64,000 nucleotides of DNA from Lineus longissimus (taxonomy: Eukaryota; Nemertea; Pilidiophora; Heteronemertea; Lineidae). Where the stretch lies: contig NC_088326.1 of assembly GCF_910592395.1 (NCBI RefSeq), positions 4,347,001-4,411,000 on the forward strand, read 5' to 3'. The notes below the pieces were generated by a model. It was given only the letters and a program-made list of their open reading frames with translations, was not told where the DNA came from and did not search any database. The position numbers and the translations under genes were made by a program. Positions 15,301 to 30,300 of this stretch are shown here, in pieces. Each line of letters starts with the position of its first letter. Position 1 is the stretch's first letter.

Positions 15301-18300
15301 TTTTTCAGTATCGCAAGAGGGTTGAAACCCATTATTTGTCTGCATCATAACACTGAAATTGCTCAACTCTCTCATATCCTGTAACCATGTGAATCAAGCC
15401 CATTAGTAATCAAATGAAAAAAAGACAACTATTAGCCATTTGCTATTAATGCCTCTCAGCCTCAGGGGGGTCATTTTAGGGGAAGGTTCTATCGTTCTGG
15501 TTTTAAAAACATACAAAGTATTGGGAATAGTCTTTTTTGAGACTCCGGGACAGACCAAAAACAACCAAATTTAGGCTAGACTATATCAAGTGGATTTGGG
15601 AAAAGTCCAGAGCGGAAAAAATTGTGTCAGTATTTGCCAGAATTGCCTGTCGGGATTCTGGATAGGGTAATTTTTCAGTGGAACCTCCCTTCATGAACAC
15701 CTCTGTAACAAGGAAATCCTCTCTATTAGTTTTACTCCTTAATTGGTTGTTTCCATTCAATTCGACCTCTCTAATCAGTACACCTCTCTATAATGGACAG
15801 CACTTGTCAGTCACGAGGGTGTCCTTCATAGAGAGGTTCTAATGTATAATGTATATATTGGCACAGGTTTCAACCTTTCACACTTACAACTATTTGGTGA
15901 CTCATGGCAACGCCATTGCCAAACTGAACCGGAACTACATAATGTCTCTCTTTGCCATCTCAGTAAATCGGTGAATCAGAGTGTCTCACTGATGGCGAGA
16001 GGCCAAGGCAAAGTTTACGGTCACTTATATGGAGAACATCTTGACCTCATAAGAACTAACCAACCGGCACCGTCCCTCAGCTTGAAAGTGAGACATCACC
16101 GCAGGTACAGAGACGTTGTCCGAATGGAAGACGACAGACTTCCCAAGAAGCTGCTGAAATGGCGCCCGAGACACGTTGGTGGCATCGGGAGAGGGGGAGG
16201 ACATGTGTCAGATGGTTTGACGCAGTGAAGCGAGATGGTGCGGTAGCTGGTCTTGGTGAAGACTTGATGGAAGCTTCCAGTGTTTCAGAGAAAACGGCAA
16301 AGGTCCCTTGCACTTGCCATCCGGTCCCAGTGTTGCTTCAGTGATTGGGCAGTGCACGCCAACCACCGCTCCGCAACGGAAATTCCTCCACGGAGTTCAC
16401 GGTTGGACATGTGTTATACGAGGGAGCATGATACATCATCCCCCCATTCGTCAAGCTCATCTGCAAGCTGCCATTGCTACTATTGCCAGGGATGCCTATA
16501 TCCTGCAGAAAAAGTCTGACATTTTTTCCTTGTAAAGATCTTATCCTTTGATAAGCCTGCATTCGCACAAACATGCCTCTAAAATGTTTATTTTTGGTCC
16601 GATGCAGAAAATTCAAAGATCCACATAGAGTTGAGACCAATATCTTTCTGTTCCAGCTTAATTTAGCATTTAGTTAGAGGAAAAGGCTAAAGGCTTACCA
16701 ACAGGCCGCATCGGAAAGAGGTTACAAGCACCCCTCGAACGTTCGACCTCCCATTACCGGCGGATGCCTTAACCGCTAGGCCATTGGGATCGGTGTATGA
16801 CAGACTCGACTGGCCAAGACGAATAAGAGAGGGTTAATTAGGCAGCATATCGACGTCATCTTCTTCTTCTCGGGTGAAGATAAGTTGGCACCAACTTGAA
16901 TGTTTTATACAATGACGGCCATCAAGCAACCAAGGGTGTGAGAATTGATTCACCGAGTTCAGCAAGTTACGCAATCATTACTAATTAATGAGCACTCCTA
17001 GCTAATTAACTATTGATGGGCGGACAATTCACGAGCTTGAAGAGACATGAAGAAAATTTGCGGAAGAGATTATGCAATGGTGGTCAATGAAAGACAATCC
17101 CACACAATCATCTTAACTGTGACCTTTAGCCCATATCTCACACTCATGGAACTACGGAGCACTGCGACCTTCAACCCATCATATCACATTGGTGCTCATG
17201 GAATCCCAAGCACTGCAACCATCTTTCACTGGTGCTCATTTCATGAGAAGCACTGCAACCTTCAACCCATCACATCACATTGGTGCTCATGGAATCTGAA
17301 GCACTGCGACCTTCAACCCAATTTATCACATTGGTGCTCATGGAATCCCAAGCACTGCGACATTCATCTCTCATTGGTGCTCATTTCATATGAAGCACTG
17401 CAACCTTCAACCCATCACATTGGTGCTCTTGGAAAAGAAGCACCGCGACCTTCAACCCATCATATCACATTAGTGCTCATGGAATCCAAAGCACTGCGAC
17501 CTTCATCTCTCATTGGTGCTCATTTCATAGGAAGCACTGCGACCTTCAACCCATCACATTGGTGCTCTTGGAAAGGAAGCACTGCGACATTTAATCCAAT
17601 TTATCACATTGACCTTCAATTTCTCACACAGGTACTCATGGATTCCAAAGCACTGCGATCTTCATCTTACACTGGTACTCATGGAATCGAAAGCACTGCG
17701 ACCTTCATCTTACACTGGTACTCATAGATTCCAAAGCACTGCAATCTTCATCTTACACTGGTACTCATGGATTCCAAAGCACTGCAATCTTCATCTTACA
17801 CTGGTACTCATGGATTCCAAAGCACTGCGACCTTCATCTCACACTGGTACTAATGGATTCCAAAGCACTGGGACCTACATCTCACACTGGTACTCATGGA
17901 TTCCAAAGCACTGCGACCTTCAATCTCTCACACTGGACCTCATGGATTCCAAAGCACTGCGACCTTCAATCCCTCACACTGGACCTCATGGATTCCAAAG
18001 CACTGCGACCTTCAATCCCTCACACTGGTACTCATGGATTCCAAAGCACTGCGACCTTCAATCTCTCACACTGGACCTCATGGAAAGCCCAGTCCATGCA
18101 GCACCAAGACCCAAATTAAAACTGCATTCATTTCTTACCTAGTAGTGATACCCTGGGTTAACAATATCCGTCGCCATCGCATCAGCAATGCATCTAATAT
18201 TGTATGCACATCTGATGAATATTCGTATCCAATGACAGGACCATTCCCCTCAGACGTGTCATAGATCATGTGATTGCACTACTGGAGCTTTGCCCAATGC

Positions 18301-21300
18301 GAAATATATGCAACAATGTTCTAATATTCGACCACAAAAAATGGGATATTCTGATATATGTCTCAATGCTGGTTTTAACCCTCGGCACTTTCAGAGACAG
18401 CTTACTTTAAACTTTGAAATAATATTGAAGTGAAGAAATGGTTAATATGCTCATTAGTGGTGGAGTAAATATGATGTTTTAAGCTAGAATTTGATGGTTA
18501 ATGTCTTAGAGCTCGTGTGAATGGCATACAAAGCTGTGTTCTTGAGCAAGACACTCTTTGTGTGATAATCGAACTGGACAAAAATAAGGATAGATTTCTT
18601 AAGTCAATGCTCAGTCTGAGAGATTCCTTAATTCAAGACCTTAACTGAGAAAGTCCTTAGGTCAAGGCTCACATTGAGACAAACCTTAAGTCAAGGCTCA
18701 AAATGAGAGGATCTTTAAGCAATGATAAGTCAAAGCTCAAACTTAAAGCTGCCTTAAGTCAAGGCTCAAAATGTGCAGATCCTTAACTCAAGGCTCACAA
18801 TTAGCGATGTTTTATGTCAAGGCTCAAAATGAGAGGTTCCTTAAGCGGAGGCTCAAAATGACTAATGCCTTTAAGTCAAAGCTCAAAATGAAAGATGCCT
18901 TAAGTCAAGGATCACAATGAAAGATACCTCAAGATATGCCTTAAGTCAAAGCTCAAAATGAGAGATGCCTTAAGTCAAAGCTCAAAATGAGAGAAAGAGC
19001 CATAAAAAAGAGAACAACAGAATTTGAATGCCACCCAATCACCCCAATAAGGCGTTTAACATTTTTTTCCCATGTTTCAAAGCAAGCTATTTTGAGAATA
19101 ATTAAAAAAGACTACATTTAACCAAAAAACTGCAGGTCCAGAAAGTTGTTGCTTATGCTCTGAGGGGTGATATTTGGGTGTAAAAAGAAAAAGTTGAAAG
19201 AATTACCCGTCTGACTCCCTGCTGGAGTTCCATAAACAGTTCCTGCTCCTTTGTCAGGCCAGGCTAGACATGGAAAGCAAGGCAAACACGTTCATACCTT
19301 TAACCGAAGAAGTTTCACAACTCATTTCTGACTAAATTCATTTCAAAACGTCGTTGTTTCCATTTTGGTCAACTTAAACTTGATAGACAATAAACTGTAT
19401 ATAAAACGAAGTGTTCTTATAGCGCTTTATAATGTAGAACATTCTGAAAGCGCTCCGTTAGGCTTAGCTGCTGCTGTGTTACCAATGACTTCGCCATGGG
19501 GAGCCGCAACCCAAAGGCTCCGCTACGTTTAGTAGCAGTCACTAAAACTAAGTGGCCGCAAAACTCACCAGGCTTTGAAGAACCGCAGTAGCTAAAAGTG
19601 CGCACCTCCGCTTTGGAAGTGAACCCGCTGGGGCTTGAACCCAGGACTTTTGAATCACAAGTCAAATGCTCTTGCACTATGCCAGCGTCAACCCAAATAC
19701 ATTATTACAGTACTCATTAAAGGATGAGTCAATTTAGATTAAAGGAAGAATGTGACAGATCTGAATTTTATTTTGATATTCTCTCTTGCTGTACAATAGC
19801 ACAACTCATTAAAAATTGTCAAAAATTACTTTGGTAAAAATCAAGTCAAAGCAACAAAATGAAATACAGATTGGCATTTTACATTTGTGATAAAAGTTCA
19901 ATAAATGGAATTTTCATTAATCGGGATTTGGACATGGGTAATGTGTTATCTCAACACCTGTATACTTCACAGCCAGATTGTCTCGCCTTTAAAGGCATAT
20001 GCTGTTCATTATAAATTATAAATTATAAATTGAATTTGAAGATTTCTGACTGCGTGTATGCGTACTACATGTACATTTCAACATTGTCGCTGGTGTAGAC
20101 AGATACTGCACATACCAATTTTCAGCAAAGTTGCATACATGATAACAGCACTTTGGCATTGTGTACAACTGCATTTCCATTTTCCTCACCGACAATTAAA
20201 TATGAAAGGTGTACCCCTTTAAATTCCATGTGTAAGTTAAACCTTGATAAAGTGGTCTTATTTTGATTAAATAGTCAAATGTTTTGGAGCACAGTAAGAG
20301 CTACATATCATTCATGAGAAATCTGCCATTCAATAAAATTTTTTCCAGTTTCTGAGGCCAACAAGAATAAGACAATTGTTGAGTAGAAGGCCCTAGTTGC
20401 CATCGATTTGGTTTGCGATTTTCTGTTAACATGGTCAAGTGGCTGTAGGCTTGCAAAATAAGTTTTGAAAAACCAAAATAAATTTGAGCCCAGCTGATCA
20501 GGTCCCCTCTTTTATCATGTTTATGACTTGAAAAGAGCACAAGTTACAATGTATGGTTATTGCTAGCAAGATGCACTCTGATAGTTGATGTTCTTTTTTT
20601 AGATAAAATTGATTAGTGAAAGTTTACATCTATAATTTAAAGTTAAAGTTAATTGTAAGAAGGCGTTCGAAATTCAAGACAAGAAGAATATGCGACAAAG
20701 CTAAGATAAAATAGATGAGAATTTTTCTTTAGAAACATATATAATGGGACGCATTTATCCATGCCTGCTCAACAGCTGTCAGACGAGATGAAAATCTGTG
20801 GTCCCTTGCACCTGAGTGTCTATGCCAGGGCAAGTAAAAGATCCCACGGAGGTGGACAGTAGCCTGAAGTGGACTCAATACCTCTGGCAAAAACCCAATA
20901 GGGTTACGACGCTGGTAATGATATGATGAAATGATAATATGATAATATGATGGTGGTATGATGATATGAATTTAACAGCTGATCATGCCATCATCAAAAC
21001 ATGAGCTTTATCAAAAGTGAAATAGAAAATGGAAGTTTGAAGCACAAGAGAAAAATGTCAGCATAGTAGAAAGTGTCTTGGCTGAACAGAGTGTCTTACT
21101 TCTTCAAAATTGTCCGGTTGGGGCGTGATGCGGTTAGTTACCGGTGACAACCAGCCCTGGAGCTGATCATCCAATCAAAAGAGAGAAGAGCGAGGTCAGG
21201 TGAACATTGAAAACCAATCAGAAATCACCATCATAACGCATATGTGAATGTATGAATTTGGTGTGTAAAATGTAATTCCAGCTTGAAATAATGTACAGTC

Positions 21301-24300
21301 CAGATCACAATTGACATCCATCCTGGTTGCGCGCCAATGACGCACCAGTGACACGCTTATCTCTCTATGATTTGTGTGTATTAAGCGTTACCTATGCCCA
21401 ACCTGCGCGCCTGGGTAGTGCATCAATGACGAGAATAAAGGGATGTCAATTGTGACTTGGGCTGTAGGCGATAGGGGAACTAAAACCTTAATTTAGCAAT
21501 ATCATCCATGGGCCTCTGGCTGTGGCACAGGACTTAACCCTTTGGTGCTATACATGATCGTCGCTGAAAGTGACAACATGCAAATTAGGAGGAACGGTTT
21601 TGGTGTAATTCACAAATTAATTAACTTTGAATATAGGCCCAGTATATATGTGTAACATCATCACACTGAAACAGGACGGGATGCAGAGAGAAAACATCAA
21701 GGCCAGTTAACTAATACTAATATTCTTCAAAAAGAACAAAATACAAATAATCTTGTTAATGCAAGTAAAACACATCCCAACACATCCCACCCCACACCAC
21801 ACCACCCCAACCCTAACCCACAAAAGTGTCATTTGAACCAAAACTTTGGAACTGATTGGTCCTCAGTTTTTGTGTCACTTGACTTGAAATTCTACTGCGC
21901 ATAAGAATTTTCAAAGATTTTCAGAAATTTCTCATTTTTTGACCCCCTGATCAAGCCTGACACACAAAATATCGGCACTTTTCGATCAGAAGAACAAGAA
22001 GATATTCGTAGTCTGCTAAAATATAATCATGAACATTTTCATCTGGTTAAAATTTGTCATGATTTGCCAAAAATACATAAGCCTGAAAATGTGTCTGTTT
22101 TTAGTATAATCGTCAGAGATCGATATCCAGGCAGAAGTTGTTTACCAGCCACAAAAAAAGTAAGTAGGTGTTATTATTGGTGTATATATGTAGATCAATC
22201 CAATAGAGATCTCACCTCGCCACACAGAGCAGAGCTGAGCATCCGGACATTATCTGCTCTACAAGCAAAATTTGGCGATGTAAAGTATGTAGGAGGAAAC
22301 CTACGCTGTCTATGAGGCGCTGTCTTTATCACATGTCGAGTGAATCGAGAAGTGAACCTGAGGCCTCCGAGGTGACCGGTGCTGATGTTGCTACTGCGTC
22401 TCTTCGACAGCCCCAGCGGGTCCTGTCAAAAATGTGAAAAAATTCTCTGGATCCCCCCCCCCCCCCCACGCACACATATTTTGTCAGAACATCAGAACAC
22501 TCAAATCAATAAGATCAGACAACAACATAAAGTTTAAAGAATCATCTCAAATTTTTTTCGATGCCAGCATGTAGGGCATCATGTAATAGTACAGTCCAAA
22601 TCACAATTGACATCCCTAAATTACCAGCGCGTAGGTCGCACATGTAATACATGCAAAACATAGAGATTAGCGCGCACTGGTGCATTATTGGCGAGCAACT
22701 CGGCATGCAACTCACTTGTAACTGCCACGAAGAAGGAAGGATGTCAATTTTGACCTGGACTGTATGTTCAAGGTAGGCCTTTCAACTTATTGGGCAGCCT
22801 GACTGAGGTGCTTCATGATGTTGGGAACACATTTCAGATAAATTTTGATGTGCCAGCCTCCTCCCCCCATTGTTTGAGATCATCCTTACACTCTCAAATG
22901 AGCACAATTCCTAGCAATCTGATTTTCTATAGCTAAGCACATCGCAGACAAGCAATTTTTATCAAAGAGACATGATATTATCATCACTGGGATGGGTGAT
23001 AAAAAGATTTCTTGCCTGCAGGTAAAATCACCAGTCATAGCAGCTTGCGATAAAATCCAACATGTGTGATATTCATTGCAAGTCGGACTGCTGACCAATT
23101 CTTATCGCGTGCACTTGCGAAGGCCTCTGCAGGTCACAGACTATTTTGTCACATGCAATAAAAAGTGTTTGTCTGCAGAGCCCTTAAAACAACTAACGGT
23201 AATAGTTTAAACTGATTCCAGGGCCAAAGGAGATTTTTGCGTATTTCAGAGAAAGGTGGGGCAAAGAACATCTAAACAGCATTAGCCCTGGAATTAATAT
23301 CAACTCTATACTACCTCATTCAATACTTATCATGCTACTATATCAAACCCTGTCCCCAGGAGATAAATTTCCATACTATCACCTGGGAATGAGTTTGATG
23401 AACACTGCCTAACAGAATATTACATACCTCCTCCATGACTTTCTACAATGAATTCAAAATTCAACCAATCACTTTTCATGTTACAGAATTCGAAGAAGGT
23501 TCAACCAATCAGAATGAAGTTTGGAATTCAAAATTTGAATAATGAATTTTTTTTGACCAATGACCTGTTCTTTTTAGACAAAGTGCATGGCCTTTACTGC
23601 AAGGCGAAAAAGCCATAAGCTAGGTTAAAGGGGTACGCCATTGGTGTTACTGGCTCAGGAGAAATGCTTGAATGCTCGTACTGGAAAAATTTGTTCATCT
23701 GTGTACATAACAGCATTGTTACAATATACATACAGTGCATATTTACACAGTTTTAAATTTTCAAATTCGATTTCATTTTTCAATTACCAACAGACTTAGG
23801 CCTTTAATTCAACCAACAAATGGATTTTCTCCGTCCTCTTTCGGACATCGTGATATTGGCCTAACGGAAAAGTGGCAAACCCACCTTGTACTCCTAAAAA
23901 TGTTCTGTTTAAAGACTTTATACCAAGGGCATTCTACTCCATTTTAAACCAAACCTAATTTCATCCAAAAAACTCTAGTTCCACAAATCTAAGACCAGTT
24001 TTGAATATTCAATTTAAGGTAGATATTATGCATTGGGGTTCAATGCATTTCAACACGCCCAATTTGCATACAAAATCGGTTGGCGACCCCAAGTTGTTTG
24101 ATGTCATTTTCTGGCCTGGCCTGGACTTTGTTTGATTTCATAGTAATAAATCAACGAGTCTTAGATGAGTGAAATTAGAGTATATGCAGTACGACAACAT
24201 GACAACAAAAAGAAAATATGACAATGACATTGCATGTGCCGCTAAAAATCTGAATATGCTAAAATGAAAATGTGTTTACTTTCTGAAGCTTTTATGATAT

Positions 24301-27300
24301 GATTCAGACAGTTCAAATTTATCATTACAAATCTTGCCAGATGTGTGCTATCCCTTGTAGCACACAAATATTTTCCCTCCCGCTATGTCATTCATAATCA
24401 TATACGGCTGAACCTCCCTTAGCAGACACCTCTCTATAAAGGACACTCATTTCGAACCCAAGTTGGTTGTTTCCATATAATTTGACCTCTCTAATCAGGA
24501 CACCTCTCTATTAAGGATAGCACTTGTCAGTCTCCAGGGTGTCCTTTATAGAGAGGCTCCACTGTACATGTATATAACACTGGGGCTTTTCTTACACGAC
24601 CATAGACCAATACAATCATTTTGGGCAATGGCTTGAATTATTGTGAAATATCTTGTTCTTCGATACTCCCCCCCCCCCCCTCTCCCCCTGTCACCCAAAC
24701 TTTCATTTTGACCACCTCTAGCAAGTTTGTTATACACGAAAGTTTCTAAGTTGCAATTTGCAGAACTACGCATGAGCAAAAGCTTAGAATAGAAGAATGG
24801 CGACATGATGATGTCACTGAGTGGCCTAAGAAGTTTGGAAACAATGATTGGCATATCAGTAGTATTGAAATGCTTTTTCGTACATTTTTTGGGGACACCC
24901 TGTAGTCACGGTTGTGATTTATTTCTTGACTCTTCTCTAAATCGTGCAGTGCAACTTGAAATCTAATGCATTCATTGAAACAGCAGTACAGTGCTCTAAA
25001 AGTGAAATGAAACGAACAAAAAACAAGATTCAATATTTCTGGAACTGAACACGCAACACTTTTATAACAACAGGTAGAAACTTACAGTGGTAGGGGGCGT
25101 TGTAGAGACGCCAGGTGCCTCTGGTTTGATTGGCTGAAATACGCAAGTATGCAAATTAGCGACATGTAATGAGATCGCTCAGAATCATGACAATTTCGTT
25201 CGTGGATCTGAAAAATAACATTGTTTATGTTAATTACATTTAGTTGCTATTACTTCAGTGGAACCTCCCTTAGCGGACACCTCTCTATTAAGGACAACCT
25301 CTCTATTAAGGACACTAGTCTTGGTCCCAAATTGGTTCTTTCCATTCAATTTGACCTATCTAATCAGGACACCTCTCGATTAAGGACAGCACTTGTCGGT
25401 CCCTACGGTGTCCTTAATAGACAGGTTCTACTGTATTCAAATAAATATTTTCTATCATCTAGACGGTGTTAAATTTCATTGTTTACAGTAAATGCACTGT
25501 GTCATTATGTACAGTTTACATCAAACAAAATATGATATTTATAAAGAATACGCGTTTAAAAACTGGACCAAGGATGACGAATTAGTAATTGATATCAGTA
25601 TGAGTCACACTCACAAACAGCGTTTGAAAAATATACCCACCCATTAGTGGCATTATCATTATAATCGTATAAAGGCTTCATGGTATTTTCGTCACTAAGA
25701 TACAACACCCACTCAAGTATGCTGTGACTAAACTTCCCCGATGACATTTAACGGAATGAAACGTTTTTTTGTGTTAACATTTTCAAAGACAACTGTATAC
25801 AGCTTCTACTATGCAACCACTGTGCTGTCGTATGAAATACACAAACACCCAACTGAAGATTTAAAGGACCAATGGCATTATTAAGGGCCTTATTACTGAA
25901 TCAAAAACTGACTGAAGTATCACGCTATTCTGATTTTAATCCCAACCGGACCCGAGTGAGGCCTCAGTGCAGGGAAGTAATTTTTGTGTGGATTGATGCA
26001 CAATGCAGACTTGTGATTTTATTGCAAAGATGGTCGATCTTTATCACTGCGATGAGCAACAAAAATATTACTTGTTTGCATGAAAAATCGGTCACAGTTC
26101 AATCTGCAACAAAATCAAGCAGTTTGATATTTTCGTACACTACAGCAATGATTTTTTTTTTATTGCAGACGTTCACCTCCAATGGCCCCCCCTGCGATTA
26201 ATCTGCTGGTCCGTGGCCGGATGAAAAAAACAACTCATCAATGGCTCAGTGCAGGGAGCCATAATACCCTATGAATGCATCACACATAAAACACAGAATC
26301 CAGACTACTGTCGCCTAATGGTTTAATGCACATACGGCCCCAGTTTTCCACCATCGTAGTTAGGTTGGATAGTTTGCAAGTGACAGCATGACCTGACATA
26401 ATTCACTTCCCTATTTGCATTCTATTGTCTCCTAAATGATGTTTGGTAGCACATAATGACTCACATGGAAACAAACGTGATACCATAGGAAACACTGAAC
26501 GAGATGAGACAATTCACAGCCACATTGGTTTAATTCTATGTCTACCATCAATGGGTAAAATCGGGTTGGTTTTATAGAAATGAGACAGGACAATTCACAG
26601 CCCCATGGGTTTAATTCTATGTTTACCATCAATGGGTAAAATCGGGTTGGTTTTATAGAAATGAGACAGGACAATTCACAGCCCCATGGGTTTAATTCTA
26701 TGTTTACCATCAATGGGTAAAATCGGGTTGGTTTTATAGAAATGAGATAGGACAATTCACAGCCCCATGGGTTTAATTCTATGTTTACCATCAATGGGTA
26801 AAATCGGGTTGGTTTTATAGAAATGAGATAGGACAATTCACAGCCACATGGGTTTAATTCTATGTTTACCATCAATGGGTAAAATCGGGTTGGTTTTATA
26901 GAAATGAGACAGGACAATTCACAGCCCCATGGGTTTAATTCTATGTTTACAACCAATGGGTAAAATCGGGTTGGTTTTGTAGAAATGAGATGGGACAATT
27001 CACAACCACATTGGTTTAATTCTATGTTTACCATCAATGGGTAAAATCGGGTTGATTTTATAGAAATGAGATAGGACAATTCACAGCCACATTGGTTTAA
27101 TTCTATGTTTACCATCAATGGGTAAAATCGGGTTGGTTTTATAGAAATGAGACAGGACAATTCACAGCCACATGGGTTTAATTCTATGTTTACCATCAAT
27201 GGGCAAAATCGGGTCGGTTTTATAGAAATGAGATAGGACAATTCACAGCCACATTGATTTAATTCTATGTTTACCATCAATGGGTAAAATCGGGATGGTT

Positions 27301-30300
27301 TTATAGAAATGAGATAGGACAATTCACAACCATATTGGTTTAATTCTATGTTAAGCATCAATGGGTAAAATCGGGTTGTTATCATAGAAATGAGATGATG
27401 CAATTAAATTCAATGTTAACTAGCAATGGGCGAAATCATTTTGAAAGAGATGGGACAGTTCACAGCCACATTGGTTTATTTCTATGTTCACTCTCAATGG
27501 GTGAAATCGGGTTGTTTTATAGAGATGAGACAATTCACATTGTTCATATTCCCGAATCTCAAAGGACACACAGCACCTTTTATTAGCAACTATTAGCCCC
27601 AAGACATGTACATGAAACAGGTCTCTATCAGAACTCTAAAGTACATGTAGCATCTGGAGGTCGCCATATGGGTCACACACCCTAATATTTGTGGCCCCCT
27701 TCTTCCCCCAGGAGCTCAAACCAAGATGGCTTCCATCCTACAAATGGCACAAAATTGGTCTCCAGTCCATCAGGACTCTATAGTAGGACGTGGAGGCCTT
27801 CATATGGGTCAGACATTTATATGTGTCCACCCCCTTTTTCCCCATGTACTTTAGTGAGAGATCAGCAAAAATGCTAATACAGTAGAACCTCTCTATTGAG
27901 GACACCCTTGTGATTGACAAGTGCTGTCCTTAATAGAGAGGTGTCCTGATTAGAGAGGTCAAATCGAATGGAAACAACCAATTTGGGACCAAAACTAGTG
28001 TCCTTAATAGAGAGGTTGTCCTTAATAGAGAGGTTGTCCTTAATAGAGAGGTTGTCCTTAATAGAGAGGTTGTCCTTAATAGAGAGGTTGTCCTTAATAG
28101 AGAGGTTGTCCTTAATAGAGAGGTTGTCCTTAATAGAGAGGTTGTCCCTAATAGAGAGTAGTCAGCAAAGGGAGGTGCCGCTGTATGTGCTTTATGGATC
28201 AAATATTGTTGGCCTGAAAGTGTGGAGCTCTCATAGCGACCGATGGGCCCATTACTGTTTTACGATATGCATCATCATACTGGCACTGAATTATACACAA
28301 GTACAAATTAGCGGGCGAACTTGGGTGATGGTGGGGTTTGGCAGGCTGGCGTTACTGCCCAGACTGATCATGCTAATATGACTACCAAACGTCAATAATA
28401 GTCGCGAAGAGTGCAAGATGTGATGTGTAATGCATGTCCTGACACGTCGAGACAACAGTTTCTGAATCAATGCAATGACATTGCACAGTTTCATCTCAGG
28501 GATGCCAATAACTGGTGGAAAAAAGAATGACATTTTTTTCTTGTAAAAACTTGTCAACAAAAATTCCTCTAAAATGCTTATTTTTTGTCCGATTTTCTAA
28601 ATTCAAAGAGCCACAGTGAGTTGAGACAGATAACTTTCCAGTTGTCAGCATTTTTTTTCTTTCCAGTAATCAAATGTAGCATTTGATAAGAGGAAAAGTT
28701 CTAAAATCCACCTAAAATCAAAAATTTTATATCCTTGTCATCTGTACTGCCCTTGTCTGATCTTGTCAATCACTAAAGCGCCCCGCACACAACAGATTTT
28801 CATCGCTGAGACCTGCAACAACATAGTTATATCGGCAGGAAGTCACAAGAAAAGGCCTAGCTTGTGTGTAAAAATTGGTCATTGGTGGAATTCATGTTTA
28901 TCGCAGATCGCAGGGATGACTGTTTCTTGCAACCTGCAACAACCACCGCAAACCAGTGACTTAGGTTGCATGTGATAATTATTGCAGGTTACTGTGGAAA
29001 AAAAGTCTTGTTTGCGGGACACTAATGTCGTATCATTCCTATCAAAGATGTCCAGATCCATACTTGGTTTCTAAATATCAATGTCTATCTAAAAGCATGC
29101 CCTCCAATGACATAAACTTGTCATTTTGATATAAATTCTTAAATGAAATGTCCCGGGGACATTGTGCTCACCAGGGAATGATTAAGTGGTAGATGAAATG
29201 AGATATGGAGGTTAAATTGACTTTTAGATATGACAGAACGTTGGAATATAAATGACAGTTTTAGAGTTTGACCTCTGTGAACTTTGGAAATCACAATTGA
29301 CCCAAATTTGGCCAATGTGTATGGATGCCCAATAGGTGTCTACAAATGACGGACGACGGACAAGACGAGATAACATAAGCTACAAATGTCTACGCCATTC
29401 GTTAGAAATTTGAAGCTTGTAATTGAATTTGAAAATTTTGAATTACATATATACATATTGAATATAAATTTCAACATTGTCGTTGTGCAGGCATGAATAC
29501 AATTAAATACCAAGTTTTAGCAAATTTGCATGCAGTAATTGCAATACTACATTGTGTATAACTGCATTTCTATTTCCATGACCAAAGTACGAATGTCCTA
29601 CCCCTTTAAGTTTACCATTCATGTACTTTTTACATAGGACTGCATGATGACAGGCACCACAACAGGATTAGCAACAGGCAGTTTAGCCTGCGTAATGACG
29701 GTGGTGTAACTCTGAAATAGTGTCACTGGTCACAGGGTCTGCCCTTATAGGACTTGTCACTGGTCACAGGGTCTGCCCTTATAGGACTTGTCACTGGTCA
29801 CAGGGTCTGCCCTTATAGGACTTGTCACTGGTCACAGGGTCTGCCCTTATAGGACTTGTCACTGGTCACAGGGTCTGCCCTTTTAGGACTGACATGTTGA
29901 CTCGTCTGCTTTGAACGCTGTTGTCGTTGTATGTAGATGAACGCCGGAGATAGACACCACATTCCTCATACTACCACTCGGTTCTCAGTCAATACCCGAG
30001 AACACACTCAAGCTTTGTAAGCAACCCGCAGAATTCAATACGGTCGCCTTGGCAACCAGTAGCATAGTAGATTACCCAGTGTCAGTTTAATTTAAATAAT
30101 ACATGGTGGTGTAGGCAGGGGAACTGCGTGTATGACAGTATTAGGGAGGACTGTCTCCCTCCCATGACCTGACTCTGGTCAGTTATGGACAGGGGAACTT
30201 GGTGTATGACAGTATTAGGGAGAACTGTCTCCCTCCCATGACCTGACTCTGGTCAGTTATGGACAGCGGAACTGGGTGTATGACAGTATTAGGGAGGACT

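Noticed and set aside
16705-16795. Functional tRNA gene
   Set aside because: A-box is good but T-loop and anticodon arm do not pair properly; called tRNA-like only.
17047-18264. Ser/His-rich repeat proteins on the plus strand
   Set aside because: Frames through the 43-48-bp array; no independent support.
22064-22315. 83-codon plus-strand frame
   Set aside because: No recognised motif, no splice context; could be a decayed retroelement but I see no diagnostic residues.
26432-27403. 323-residue protein with a 27-residue repeat
   Set aside because: An 81-bp minisatellite; no evidence of coding constraint by eye.
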